Notes under the pieces: model-generated | Seen by the model: the letters and a program-made list of their open reading frames with translations, nothing else | Told to the model about the DNA's origin: nothing | Databases searched by the model: none | In this document: positions 14,911 through 23,999 of the stretch, one piece after another | Layout: every line of letters begins with the position of its first letter | How positions within the stretch are numbered: the first letter of the stretch is position 1 | Translations under genes and position numbers: made by a program | Source of the DNA: Bacteroidales bacterium | GTDB lineage: Bacteria > Bacteroidota > Bacteroidia > Bacteroidales > UBA932 | Assembly: GCA_017477465.1 (NCBI GenBank) | Contig: JAFUVU010000027.1 | Coordinates: 62,001-126,000, forward strand | Direction of reading: 5' to 3' | Length of the DNA: 64,000 bases

Positions 14911-17087
14911 TTGTCGATGTAGAAGCGGCGGTCGGCTTCTTCCTGACGCATTTCGGAGAAGGAGGAAATCCTCTTAAGATAGCCGATGACGCGCGTCAGG
15001 TAGTCAAGGTTGGTGCTGCCGCACTTGGGGCATACTGTCAGGGTGTCTTTGGAGATGTATCCGCAGTCGTTGCAGACAGTGTTGCGGCAATTGAAGGTAA
15101 AGTAGTTGGTCCCGTAGTGGGCGGCCGTGTTAAGGAGCTGGCGGTACTGCTCTTTGCTCAGATGTTCGGCAATATTCATGTGGAGGGCGCTGCCGCCGTC
15201 CAGATACTTCACGAAGTCTTCGCCGTGGAGCTTGAATTTGTCGATCATGGACAGGCTCTCGTCTTCGGGATTATAGAAGTAAGAACTGTACATGTTGTGC
15301 TTGGAGCTTACGAAGTAGCCGTCCTTTTTGTCCCACTTGTAGTTCTTTCCTGAGAGGTTTTCGCCGGGAACGAACTCCGTGTTGAACATTGTCTCCTTGG
15401 TGCGGTCCTTGCGGTTGCAGACGTTGATGGTCTCCAGAAGGGTGTTCACGAATTCCTTATACTCGTCGTTGGGGCTGATTTCAAGGCCCAGGAATTCGGC
15501 CGCATCGGTGAGGCCGTTTACGCCAACGGTGAGATACTGCTTCTTCATGTCGATGAAGCCGGCGCGGTAAACATCCAGCATGTCGGCCTTCAGGAAGTCT
15601 TTGATTATCTCGTTGAAGGCTGTCTGATACTTATGGACGCGGCTTGTCTGCTCGGTGACAGCTTCGGCAATGTACTTGTAAAGGACGTCCTTGTCGTACA
15701 TCGAAGGCTTGAGGGGTGCATCGGGGGCGATGGCCTGGCCTTTCTCCTGCTTGAAATACTTGCGAGCGGCATCCTGGATGAGGCGGTTCAGGTTGATCGT
15801 CATCACGCTCTTGGAACCTGTTGCCACGGAAGCCGTACCCATCGAATACTGGTGCGTGGTGTGGTTGTGCTCCTCGTCGTCAAGGTCTTTGAGGGAGTTG
15901 CGCAGGCGGCAGCAGCTGGACAGGCTGTCGGGGCTGTTGGAGATATAGCAGAAGAAGCTGTGGCCTTTGGCCCACATTTCAGCGGTGAAATCGGCATATT
16001 CCTTGTCGGCATAATCGTCGCCGCCGTCGGTCAGGAGGGCCATCGTCTCCACCGGGAAGGTGAGGATGTAGTGGTTGCGCTCCTCGTTGAACCAGTTCAT
16101 GAAATGCTTCTGCAGCCATGAGAGCGTCTCCCATTTGGGGGCCGATCCGTCCGGGAAGCGGAAATCGCCGAAAACGCCTTCGAAATAAGGCTTGTCGAAA
16201 TAGCCGATATTCCAGAACACGGTCTGATAACCGCGGTTGCCGGCGGGCATGTTCATGGAGTGTACCACCTGCTGCAAGCAGTTGTCGATGACCTTTTCCA
16301 GAGTGCGCTGCTTGGCGTTGTTCTCCACCACTTCGTTCAGGCGTTCCAGGTAATTATCGCCATAGTCTTTGCGGATGAAGTAGTCAAGGTACATCAGGAA
16401 TTCCGGAGTTGCCACTGCGCCCATGAACTGCGAAGAGATGGAGTACACCAGGTTGATGAACTCGCCGCAGAAGGACTTGAGGTCCGTCGGAGCAATGGAA
16501 ACGCCGCCGAGCTCCTTGAGGCCGCTTTCAAGGAACGGATACATGGTGATGGCCACGCAATAGGGATAGCCCGGGGTGCCGCTTTCGTCGTGCTTGTACA
16601 GGACGTGGGATTCAAGATCGGCAATGTATTGCTGGGCCAGATTCTTGCCATACAGGGCCTTGATCTTGTCCTGCATGATGTAGCGGTTCTGCTTGATGTT
16701 GTTTTCTTTGTACAGTTCGTTGCCTAAGGTGACGATGTTCTTGTGGGTGATGTTGGCATTCGAGTCGAACTTTGAGCCCGTCGCAGCGTTGGACGCTTTG
16801 ATATAGTCGCGGATAAAGTCGCGCTTTTTGCGAAGGTCCGTGCCGCGGTCGAAGGTTTCGATATACTCCAGTGCGGCTTTTTTGTTTATGGACATGAGCG
16901 AATCCACCACCTGGCGGCGGATTTCCTGGCTGGACATCTTGTCGTAGATGTACAGATTGTCCACTACTGACACTACGACTTCCTCCGGCACGGGCTGGCC
17001 GGTATGAACAAAGGCTAGGCGAATTCCGTTACAGAGTTTTTCGCGGTCAAACTCTTCGTAACTTCCGTTGGTTTTACGTACTTCCAT
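14907..17087 (-). CDS. nrdD: Anaerobic ribonucleoside-triphosphate reductase
   Basis: NrdD makes deoxyribonucleotides from NTPs without oxygen, using a glycyl radical. The 726-residue product begins with an ATP-cone allosteric domain (about 1-90: FDREKLCNGIRLAF, ALEYIETFDR). The barrel contains SLSSCCRLRNS, with the active-site Cys, and MGTASVATGSKSVMTINLNRL in two adjoining blocks. Near the C-terminus a zinc site reads CNDCGY and CPKCGS, and the radical loop RVIGYL places the glycyl radical at about Gly702. It forms an operon with nrdG. A leader with a hairpin lies upstream. Its presence shows an anaerobic lifestyle. Confidence 0.97.
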   Translation of the reverse strand: MEVRKTNGSYEEFDREKLCNGIRLAFVHTGQPVPEEVVVSVVDNLYIYDKMSSQEIRRQVVDSLMSINKKAALEYIETFDRGTDLRKKRDFIRDYIKASNAATGSKFDSNANITHKNIVTLGNELYKENNIKQNRYIMQDKIKALYGKNLAQQYIADLESHVLYKHDESGTPGYPYCVAITMYPFLESGLKELGGVSIAPTDLKSFCGEFINLVYSISSQFMGAVATPEFLMYLDYFIRKDYGDNYLERLNEVVENNAKQRTLEKVIDNCLQQVVHSMNMPAGNRGYQTVFWNIGYFDKPYFEGVFGDFRFPDGSAPKWETLSWLQKHFMNWFNEERNHYILTFPVETMALLTDGGDDYADKEYADFTAEMWAKGHSFFCYISNSPDSLSSCCRLRNSLKDLDDEEHNHTTHQYSMGTASVATGSKSVMTINLNRLIQDAARKYFKQEKGQAIAPDAPLKPSMYDKDVLYKYIAEAVTEQTSRVHKYQTAFNEIIKDFLKADMLDVYRAGFIDMKKQYLTVGVNGLTDAAEFLGLEISPNDEYKEFVNTLLETINVCNRKDRTKETMFNTEFVPGENLSGKNYKWDKKDGYFVSSKHNMYSSYFYNPEDESLSMIDKFKLHGEDFVKYLDGGSALHMNIAEHLSKEQYRQLLNTAAHYGTNYFTFNCRNTVCNDCGYISKDTLTVCPKCGSTNLDYLTRVIGYLKRISSFSEMRQEEADRRFYIDK

Positions 17088-17147
17088 ATAGTTATAAGTC
17101 TAATTTTCAAGCATTTAAGTGCGCTATCGGCAAGCTGAGGGCTAAGA

Positions 17148-17196
17148 ATGACGGACTGCCAGGAAGACAATCCGTCATACTTCTGTTACAAATTTA
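17148..17196 (-). promoter_or_regulatory. nrdDG promoter box and leader hairpin
   Basis: The leftward strand has TAAATTTG at 17189-17196, an exact -7 box about 100 nt before nrdD. Just downstream of it, inside the predicted leader, ATGACGGA (17148-17155) and TCCGTCAT (17171-17178) form a perfect 8-bp stem with a 15-nt loop. The rest of the 305-nt gap between nrdD and the next gene shows no coding sequence. Confidence 0.5.
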
Positions 17197-17338
17197 GAGG
17201 GTTCCGTCAGGAATAATAATACCTGAGCGGAAAAGTTATCAACAATCTTTTTAACAAGGCGTCATCAATATCCGAAGATTCTCCTTCATGCTCACTTCCT
17301 GGACCGATTCCAACCCGGCCTCCATAATGAGAGCACCG

Positions 17339-17364
17339 TGCAAAAGTATTTGGTTTCTTTTGCA
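17339..17364. terminator. Weak hairpin after the polysaccharide locus
   Basis: TGCAAAAG (17339-17346) and CTTTTGCA (17357-17364) are a perfect 8-bp inverted repeat with a 10-nt loop, 29 nt after the last gene of the locus. No T-run follows on either strand, so termination here is uncertain. Confidence 0.4.
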
Positions 17365-17392
17365 ATGATAATTACTGAATTACAATGAAGGC

Positions 17393-19585
17393 CTAAAAAA
17401 TAAAGGTATATGACAAATCCACAGTAAACGGGCGGATGTAAGAACCCGCCATAATATGTCCTTTAAGAGCCGACTCATCCTCTATAGTATCTGCAATGTC
17501 TATGCTCCCCTTTGCCCCTTGGTCCATCAATACATTCACTACGTTTAAATTAATCCTATGATGCATGCCTATCTTTGCTTCGGCACCGGCAAAGGTTTCA
17601 AAATGGCCGTTGAAAAAAGCCAGATTGGTGCGGCTGACATATTGACGGCTGAAGTATCTTACACTGGTCCACACGCGGAATGACTTCCAAGAGAATGCCG
17701 GATCAAATTCAATCATAAGCTTTGAAATACCTGTTACCGTATTTCCGGTATAATCTATGACCGAGACCGACCCGTCACTAAAAACAAATTCGTTGCGGTA
17801 ATTCTTATATTTCGGGTCCTGCCATGTGGCACGGGCGTGGAGTGAGAATCCGCCAAAATGAACAGTCCCATCCATCGTGAAGCCCAGAGTGCCTATTCCA
17901 TATTGCGCCACCCAGGGCAGAGTTTCGCTTATTCCTCCTATCTGCTTGGTCACGTTAACCTGCGCGGCATTATTCCAACTGGTGACATAGGATAACAGAG
18001 CAGTAAGGTTATACCACTCCCCTTCCAAATTGACACCGCCACGCACCATTGCATTTCCAATACTCTTAAGGGACGGAAGCGTAGCGTTCCTGTAGTATGT
18101 AGCCGCCTTGGGAGTCATGCTATAGAATCCCTCCGCGACGGCCGAAATATTCCTCCGCATGCGCAGCGACACGCTTTCGGACAATACATAATCCAGCCCC
18201 GGAGCCTGGAAACGGTGTTTTTGGGCAAGGGTTGGATCTGCCAGGTTGAATCCTTCCACCCGGGTATTGACACTCTCTCCCTCCAACCGGGCCACACTTA
18301 AAATATCATTATAGATGCCCCGCACACGGATACCGGTTCTTGCCAAAAGCTTCCCGGTTATATTCCAGGAGTCGAACAGATAGAGGTCGGCATGTACTTT
18401 CCAGGAGTCGAACCATGTGCTGTTCCGGTTGTAATTCCAGGTACTCTGTCCACTCCTAAGAATCCGCTGAGGGCCGGCTTCAACCGTATGTGCAAAACGG
18501 AACGAAGAAGAAGACTCATACTGCCTGGCATATACAATGGATGTCCCAGTAGTCAGATTATGGCGTCCGATTGTCCTTTTTCCCTCCAGACGCAGCTCCG
18601 GATCCAGTGTCCATGTATTATAATAATGTGCCTGGCGGTTCTGGACAAGCCCTGTGAAAACGCTCCCGCCACGGAGAGTATACCCCATTGCCGCAGACGC
18701 TTTATCAACACCCGCCAACTGCACCTTCATCCAATTGGACGGAGCCATGTAACAAAGATGGAAGGCAGCAAGGAAATCCCACCCGCCGAGACTCTCGTTA
18801 CGGTAAGTAAAATGCAGATCATGCAGTCTTCTGTGGTCCATTTTGGACATGTCACCCTCTTTCCACTGACCAGTCTCAAGGTCCATCCACCTGACAGTTT
18901 CATCGGCACTCATATAACAGTCGCGTCCGAGCCGGAAGCCATCATAACGGCCGATTGAACCGTCTCCATTGTACAGGAAAGGAGCAACGCCGTATCCTCC
19001 GTCCACTCGGTCATCGCATAGGGACAGACGGTATGTCATAGCCAGTGATGCTCCTCCTTCCAAGACACGGCTCAATGATGCCTGATAAATCTGTTTCTGC
19101 TCTACAAAAGTACGGGACGGAGCGTTGACAGAGGTAGGATCATAATTAACATACGCTCCAAGGGCGAACTGCCAACCATTCTTCAATGGGCCACGGAGAG
19201 ACCCGTCAAAACGAATAAGCCCGTTGCTGGAGGTCGCCCCTGTAAAGGCTCCGGACAAAAAGTCAGAGCCCACACGAGTGCGGGAATCTACCGGAACGCT
19301 GAATTCTCCATATTTTACCACGGCTTCCATGAAGTCAATGGTACCGACACTTTCATACGCATTGCCGCCGGCCCAGTGATATTGGCTGCGCGGCAGGCCC
19401 AAAGCGTGTTTCAGCCCATCCACAAACACAACCGCACCGTGTGAGCTGTCGGGAAGGCCAACATTGATGATTCTTGGAGTGCTGGCGCTCTCGGCATTGA
19501 GCATTACATTACGCTTGTCGTCCTGGCCTGTTGCAATGCCGGAAAAAGTGAAATAAAGCAGTATGGCAAGTGCCGGTTTTCTCAT
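17393..19585 (-). CDS. TonB-dependent-receptor-like outer-membrane barrel with short plug
   Basis: A 730-residue secreted protein (signal MRKPALAILLYFTFSGIATG) that ends in alternating beta-strands and a terminal aromatic, RPFTVDLSYTFIF, as outer-membrane barrels do. The N-terminal 130 residues look like a compressed plug (GAVVFVDGLKHAL, IDFMEAVVKYGEFSVPV, GAFTGATSS). The carboxypeptidase-like and standard plug blocks of SusC are absent. The barrel includes SVNAPSRTFVEQKQIYQASL. The start is the ATG at 19583-19585, overlapping the GH31 stop (ATGA); an upstream in-frame ATG would lack a clean signal peptide. It is the last gene of the locus. It probably imports or docks a product, but the substrate is unknown. 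Confidence 0.72.
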   Translation of the reverse strand: MRKPALAILLYFTFSGIATGQDDKRNVMLNAESASTPRIINVGLPDSSHGAVVFVDGLKHALGLPRSQYHWAGGNAYESVGTIDFMEAVVKYGEFSVPVDSRTRVGSDFLSGAFTGATSSNGLIRFDGSLRGPLKNGWQFALGAYVNYDPTSVNAPSRTFVEQKQIYQASLSRVLEGGASLAMTYRLSLCDDRVDGGYGVAPFLYNGDGSIGRYDGFRLGRDCYMSADETVRWMDLETGQWKEGDMSKMDHRRLHDLHFTYRNESLGGWDFLAAFHLCYMAPSNWMKVQLAGVDKASAAMGYTLRGGSVFTGLVQNRQAHYYNTWTLDPELRLEGKRTIGRHNLTTGTSIVYARQYESSSSFRFAHTVEAGPQRILRSGQSTWNYNRNSTWFDSWKVHADLYLFDSWNITGKLLARTGIRVRGIYNDILSVARLEGESVNTRVEGFNLADPTLAQKHRFQAPGLDYVLSESVSLRMRRNISAVAEGFYSMTPKAATYYRNATLPSLKSIGNAMVRGGVNLEGEWYNLTALLSYVTSWNNAAQVNVTKQIGGISETLPWVAQYGIGTLGFTMDGTVHFGGFSLHARATWQDPKYKNYRNEFVFSDGSVSVIDYTGNTVTGISKLMIEFDPAFSWKSFRVWTSVRYFSRQYVSRTNLAFFNGHFETFAGAEAKIGMHHRINLNVVNVLMDQGAKGSIDIADTIEDESALKGHIMAGSYIRPFTVDLSYTFIF

Positions 19586-22500
19586 TTTTTGCGAACCTCC
19601 AGAAAAGTATTCAGATTCCGTTCGGTAGCGGTGGAACATACATTGCCCAGGCCTTCCAGATACAGGGCTGCAGAGCCGTCCATATTGATTGCATTACGCA
19701 CAAAGAAATTGTCCGACAACAGTTGCTGCAGTTCGGGGAGGCTCATCGGAGTATCTGAAGCAAGGATGAGAATGGTCCCGTCCCATAGCTGGGCCAGGGC
19801 AGTCCTGGGATACTGCTTGTAGATGAATCCGCGCTTTCCGGAAGGGCCGTCCGCCCACTTGAGAGGTGCTCCCTCATAGATGAGCATCGGGGCCGAAGAA
19901 AACAGATTCACGGCCTTTGAATACTTGTAGGATTTAAGCGCAGCGGCAGGCTGCAAGTCAAAACACGCAAAATTCAGGGTCCCGTCCTCATCCGACATTA
20001 CGGCAGCCTCGTGCATCCACCACCGTGGATTGTCCTTTTCTATGTCTATCTCCGAGATATTGTTTCCTGCAACACGCACATAGGTATGCGGCAGGCCGAA
20101 GGTAGCCGTAGAAACCGCTGCAAGACCTTTTTCCTTCCCGTACTCTGTAACAGTCCCGGCCTTTTCACTGTAGCCGAACCCAAGGCAGTAGTCTCCCTCA
20201 GGAGAAATCTCCAGGATGTTTATGCCGCCCTTCTGCAAGAGCCTTAGTCCCTTTCCAAGCTCACGGGAATCAAAATACGGTTCTTTATGAAGGGCCTTGT
20301 CAAAAGGATAATCCGGCAGTGCTTCCAGCACTTCCCCCGCCTTTGAAGGATTCTCTGTAATCAGGCTGGCAGCCCCGATCCACTGCATTTTGGCATCATC
20401 CGGCCATTTGTACTTGTCCTCTGCGTTCTGGGCGTATTTTACGCGCTCTGCAGCAGCGCGGGCCCGCTTCAGGCGGCCACTTTCACCGGAGACAAAGGCA
20501 TAACGTCCACTGCACTCTATTACGGTTTCTTCCGTTGCCGATGTTGCCTCTGCATACACAGTAACGGTAAGCGACGCACCGTCATAGCCCCAGGTCCCGT
20601 CTTCTGCAAAACGGCTGTAAGGCAGTTCATTGCCATTGACCAGCACCCTTTCTGGCGCAGTAAATCCCGGGAGAAGCAGCCGTATGCGGCGCTGTGCGGA
20701 TGCTCCTTCATAGTATCCTTCACGCGGCCCCACTGTGACTTTTATGCCGGAAGATGTCATCTCACGCGCCAGCGTGGTGAATGAATAAACACTGTCATAA
20801 TCGGCATTATCCCCGCCGTCTTCGTACAGCCGCGTACGGAAGGAATCTTCACCGGGGACTGCAAGGATATAAAGTTCGTCAGAAATCTCCTGCAGCGACA
20901 TGATAGAGGGTGAAGCCATCGGAACCAGTGCCGATGAGCGCACATACCAGGGATTCTCCTCCAGGGTATATTTGAGAGTCTGGACGGTATTCCCTTCGTA
21001 CAGGGTTCCGCTTGCCATATCAAACCACTCGCTTCCGGGAGGGAACCACATAAGGCGGTCAGAGAGTCCGGTGGAGGGGTCCTGAGGCCTGCATACTGCC
21101 GTTGCCAGTATATCATCCCCAAAAAGATACTCTTCCTTGAAGGAATAGGCTTCATCGGCCTCGGGCCAGTAATAATAAAGCGGCCTGCATATACCTGTTC
21201 CGGTATCATAAGCCTGCCTGGCAGCTGTATATATGTAAGGAGAAAGGCTGTATCTGAGACGGAAGGCTTCCCTGAGGATATCAAACTGCTCCGGGAACAT
21301 CCATATCCTCCGCTCCAGATTCTTGTTCCGGGTAGGGTGAGTCTTGAAAACAGGTGTAAACACACCCTCCTGCACCCAGCGCGTAAACAGTTCAGGATCT
21401 GTGTAGTTGACTCCGGGAACCTCGTTATGGCCTCCTATATCCTGTCCCCAGTAGGCATATCCCACGTTGGATGCCGTTGAAATGAACCAGGGCATGTAGG
21501 AAAGAACCTTCCAGCTGACCTTGGTATCTCCGCAAAAGCCCACCTGATACCTGTGACTGCCCAAACCGCCCCAGCGATGATAAATCATCGGCCGGGTCTC
21601 CCTGCCCGAGGCGTCTTCAAAGAAAGTATGATTGAGCCAGAAAGTGTTGCTGAGCCCTTTCATATAGTGGCTCTGCGGCCACTGCTGCCAGTCCAGCCAC
21701 CAGAAATCAACGCCCTGTTGCTCCAAAGGGTGCAACACTGTTTCAAAATAACTCTGCGCCCATTCCTTCCGGCTCATCCTGAAAGGGACATATTCCCCTT
21801 CAGGCCATGCTTCCCCTGTCCTTTCCGAATAATCTGCCACAAACCTTCCGTAGCAGTCCTCAAAAGTCTGGATACCCGATGCAGGGTGAAGATTGAGGGA
21901 AGTCTTAAAACCATTTCTGTGGAGAAAGTCCAGAGTGTGTTCCGGATTGGGAAAGAGGTTGTTGTTCCATGTATAACCGGTCCATCCCTTCCACTGCCCG
22001 GCAGCATCCAGCGGCGGATTGTTTGCCTCCAGCCCCCAGGTTTCATGCCAGTCCATATCTATAACAAACACGTCTGAGGGAATACCGTATCCGCGGAGTT
22101 TTGCCACCACATCCTCCAGTTCAAAGTCATTGTAAAGCCAATAGCGGCTCCACCAGTAGCCGAATGCCCATTTTGGAGGAAGCGGAATCTTTCCGCCGAT
22201 TTTCACATAATCACGGATTGCCGCCAGGTAGTCGTGACCATACGCAAAAATATACCAGTCAGTCCTGTCTCCTTCCGGCCTTTCCTGCACCCAGCCGTCT
22301 TCTGTAAAAACGTGACGCGAGCTTTCATCCACAACGGCCCATCCGTCCCTTGAAATGACTCCTTTGTCAAACACATCGGTTGTAAGCCTGCCGTCTTGGG
22401 CATGGGCCGTATAACCATTGAATTTGTCCAGTGTACGGGTTGTACCCATCAGGTTGGCCGAATCATCCAATCCCGGGCGCCAGACAACTGTTTTTCCGTT

Positions 22501-22806
22501 GAGCTTAAAACTCACCCACAGATTATCCGGGCCGAATTTTCCACCCTTGTACACAAGTTTAAGGGCCGATGTAGTAATCCGCACTCCGCCGTTGGACCTC
22601 ACCGCCTTGAATGGAGGCGCTTCCAGATTCCTGTTCACCACGCCAAGCGTCGCCCTGTCCTCAAAAACACCGTCTTCGGCCCATTCCATGCGGATAAGCT
22701 GCGGTGTAATGACAGTGAAACGCGCATTCCCGGAAACAACCTGCTGCGCAAACAGCCCCAGAGGCGCCAGCAAAAGGCTTATTGACAAAAGTATCCTGTA
22801 TCTCAT
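19582..22806 (-). CDS. GH31 alpha-glycosidase fused to a phosphodiester-glycosidase-like domain
   Basis: A 1074-residue secreted enzyme (signal ending GLFAQ). Residues about 25-690 are a GH31 hydrolase: VFVIDMDWHETWG, the nucleophile block WWLDWQQW with Asp372, the acid/base block GFCGDTKVSW with Asp427, and YWGQDIGGH. GH31 members act on alpha-linked glucose, xylose, galactose or GalNAc; the WLDWQQW form differs from the common WxDMNE, so specificity is open. Residues about 820-1074 resemble NAGPA/PF09992 (FGLPHTYVRV, YPRTAL, NMDG), but the glycine-rich DGGGSS site reads DGSAAL near Asp1043 and VDGR is lost. That domain is probably inactive or binds only. The gene overlaps both neighbours by 4 nt. 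Confidence 0.87.
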   Translation of the reverse strand: MRYRILLSISLLLAPLGLFAQQVVSGNARFTVITPQLIRMEWAEDGVFEDRATLGVVNRNLEAPPFKAVRSNGGVRITTSALKLVYKGGKFGPDNLWVSFKLNGKTVVWRPGLDDSANLMGTTRTLDKFNGYTAHAQDGRLTTDVFDKGVISRDGWAVVDESSRHVFTEDGWVQERPEGDRTDWYIFAYGHDYLAAIRDYVKIGGKIPLPPKWAFGYWWSRYWLYNDFELEDVVAKLRGYGIPSDVFVIDMDWHETWGLEANNPPLDAAGQWKGWTGYTWNNNLFPNPEHTLDFLHRNGFKTSLNLHPASGIQTFEDCYGRFVADYSERTGEAWPEGEYVPFRMSRKEWAQSYFETVLHPLEQQGVDFWWLDWQQWPQSHYMKGLSNTFWLNHTFFEDASGRETRPMIYHRWGGLGSHRYQVGFCGDTKVSWKVLSYMPWFISTASNVGYAYWGQDIGGHNEVPGVNYTDPELFTRWVQEGVFTPVFKTHPTRNKNLERRIWMFPEQFDILREAFRLRYSLSPYIYTAARQAYDTGTGICRPLYYYWPEADEAYSFKEEYLFGDDILATAVCRPQDPSTGLSDRLMWFPPGSEWFDMASGTLYEGNTVQTLKYTLEENPWYVRSSALVPMASPSIMSLQEISDELYILAVPGEDSFRTRLYEDGGDNADYDSVYSFTTLAREMTSSGIKVTVGPREGYYEGASAQRRIRLLLPGFTAPERVLVNGNELPYSRFAEDGTWGYDGASLTVTVYAEATSATEETVIECSGRYAFVSGESGRLKRARAAAERVKYAQNAEDKYKWPDDAKMQWIGAASLITENPSKAGEVLEALPDYPFDKALHKEPYFDSRELGKGLRLLQKGGINILEISPEGDYCLGFGYSEKAGTVTEYGKEKGLAAVSTATFGLPHTYVRVAGNNISEIDIEKDNPRWWMHEAAVMSDEDGTLNFACFDLQPAAALKSYKYSKAVNLFSSAPMLIYEGAPLKWADGPSGKRGFIYKQYPRTALAQLWDGTILILASDTPMSLPELQQLLSDNFFVRNAINMDGSAALYLEGLGNVCSTATERNLNTFLEVRKK

Positions 22807-23999
22807 TGATTATTTTCTATGTACTCAGCTGAAAGGCAAGTTGAAAGATGCTCTTTCACGGTATCCCAACTGTAATAAGGGCCGCCCGGAAGCAAACCAA
22901 GCCGGCACTCCTTCTCATTTACCAGGAATTTCACAAGGACATGGCCTTTCCGGTTTCGATAGAAGACCGCCTGGAGATTGGTGGCCATCGGCATCCTGGC
23001 TGCAAAACTGAATTTTGCGGCATCATCGTCAGCCAGGCCTTCAGGATACCCTTCCATGCCGATTTGTACAAAAAGGCGCATCAGACCGTTGTCGTGACCG
23101 TAACGGAGGTCTGCCGACGGCTTGGGTGCAAGCAGCGCAGCATCGGCACGGCTGATGATATCGACGATAAGGGAATCTGCATTGGGGATGGCCATATTGT
23201 GGTAATGGGACAGATTCTCAGATTCAGTGAGTACCTTCACTGCATCCACGCCAATCAAAGCCGCAAGGTCAAAGGGAGGGAGGCCCGCCGCCTCCCGCGC
23301 CGACCAGACGTTATAGACACACTTCAGGAAAGAATAAGGACTGCCTGCTGCAGCCAGGCATTCACCGGGCTCTGTGAACAGGCGACCAAGAACGCTGTCC
23401 ACGTCCAGGTTCCGCTCCAGGAAACTCCGCTGGGCGGAAGCCCCGGGAATCCAGTCTGAGGGCCTGTGACTGGTATTGACGATGCTCTGATAACGCTTTC
23501 CCGTGGTGTAAGACCACTTGGTCTTTGGTGAAAGGCGTGCAATCTCTCCTGTAGATGCAGCCATGCTCAGGATACAGCGCTGAAATATACTGGCCACAAC
23601 GTGCACCGAATCCACGAATACCGAAGGACAGCGTCTCACCATGCGGCCTGCAATGTGCTTATGCTCTTCCACGCCAAGCGGAGACAGTTGTCCCCACATC
23701 CCTTCGCTGGCGTGATACAGTTCCCTTGTCCTTGCAAGCAGCGTTTCTCCTTCTTCTGTGAGCAAGCCCTCATCATGGGCGCCGGTCAAAGCCTGAAGGG
23801 CAGGAACAACCATCTTCGCATTGGACAGGAAGCGGGAACCGTGACGTCCGAAGTGGCTCAGGTAAAACGGTTTGTATCCGCGCGGAGCCGGAGTTTCCGC
23901 TCCGGGAGTCTCAGGATACGGATGCATGACGCCCACGTCCTGCGCATTTATCCCACAGAACCACAGCAGTCCTGCAAGCAATGAAATCACTCTTTTCAT
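22803..23999 (-). CDS. Histidine-type acid phosphatase (branch 2)
   Basis: A 398-residue exported phosphatase (signal ending GINAQ) of histidine phosphatase branch 2, which includes phytases and MINPP-like enzymes. The phospho-histidine motif is LSHFGRHGSRFL with Arg52, His53 and Arg56. RMVRRCPSVF and SIFQRCILSM form the second-Arg region. Near the end, MPMATNLQAVFYRNRKGHVLVKFLVNE (two adjoining blocks) matches the usual C-terminal part of Bacteroidota members. The usual proton-donor HAE/HD motif is not evident and needs an alignment. It overlaps the GH31 and GH39-like genes, which places it in glycan processing: it could remove phosphate uncovered by the NAGPA enzymes. Confidence 0.85.
   Translation of the reverse strand: MKRVISLLAGLLWFCGINAQDVGVMHPYPETPGAETPAPRGYKPFYLSHFGRHGSRFLSNAKMVVPALQALTGAHDEGLLTEEGETLLARTRELYHASEGMWGQLSPLGVEEHKHIAGRMVRRCPSVFVDSVHVVASIFQRCILSMAASTGEIARLSPKTKWSYTTGKRYQSIVNTSHRPSDWIPGASAQRSFLERNLDVDSVLGRLFTEPGECLAAAGSPYSFLKCVYNVWSAREAAGLPPFDLAALIGVDAVKVLTESENLSHYHNMAIPNADSLIVDIISRADAALLAPKPSADLRYGHDNGLMRLFVQIGMEGYPEGLADDDAAKFSFAARMPMATNLQAVFYRNRKGHVLVKFLVNEKECRLGLLPGGPYYSWDTVKEHLSTCLSAEYIENNQ

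Noticed and set aside
17100..17392. A possible small gene between nrdD and the barrel gene
   Set aside because: Short frames there have no sensible start, no coupling and no similarity to the tiny peptides; I see only a promoter box and two hairpins.
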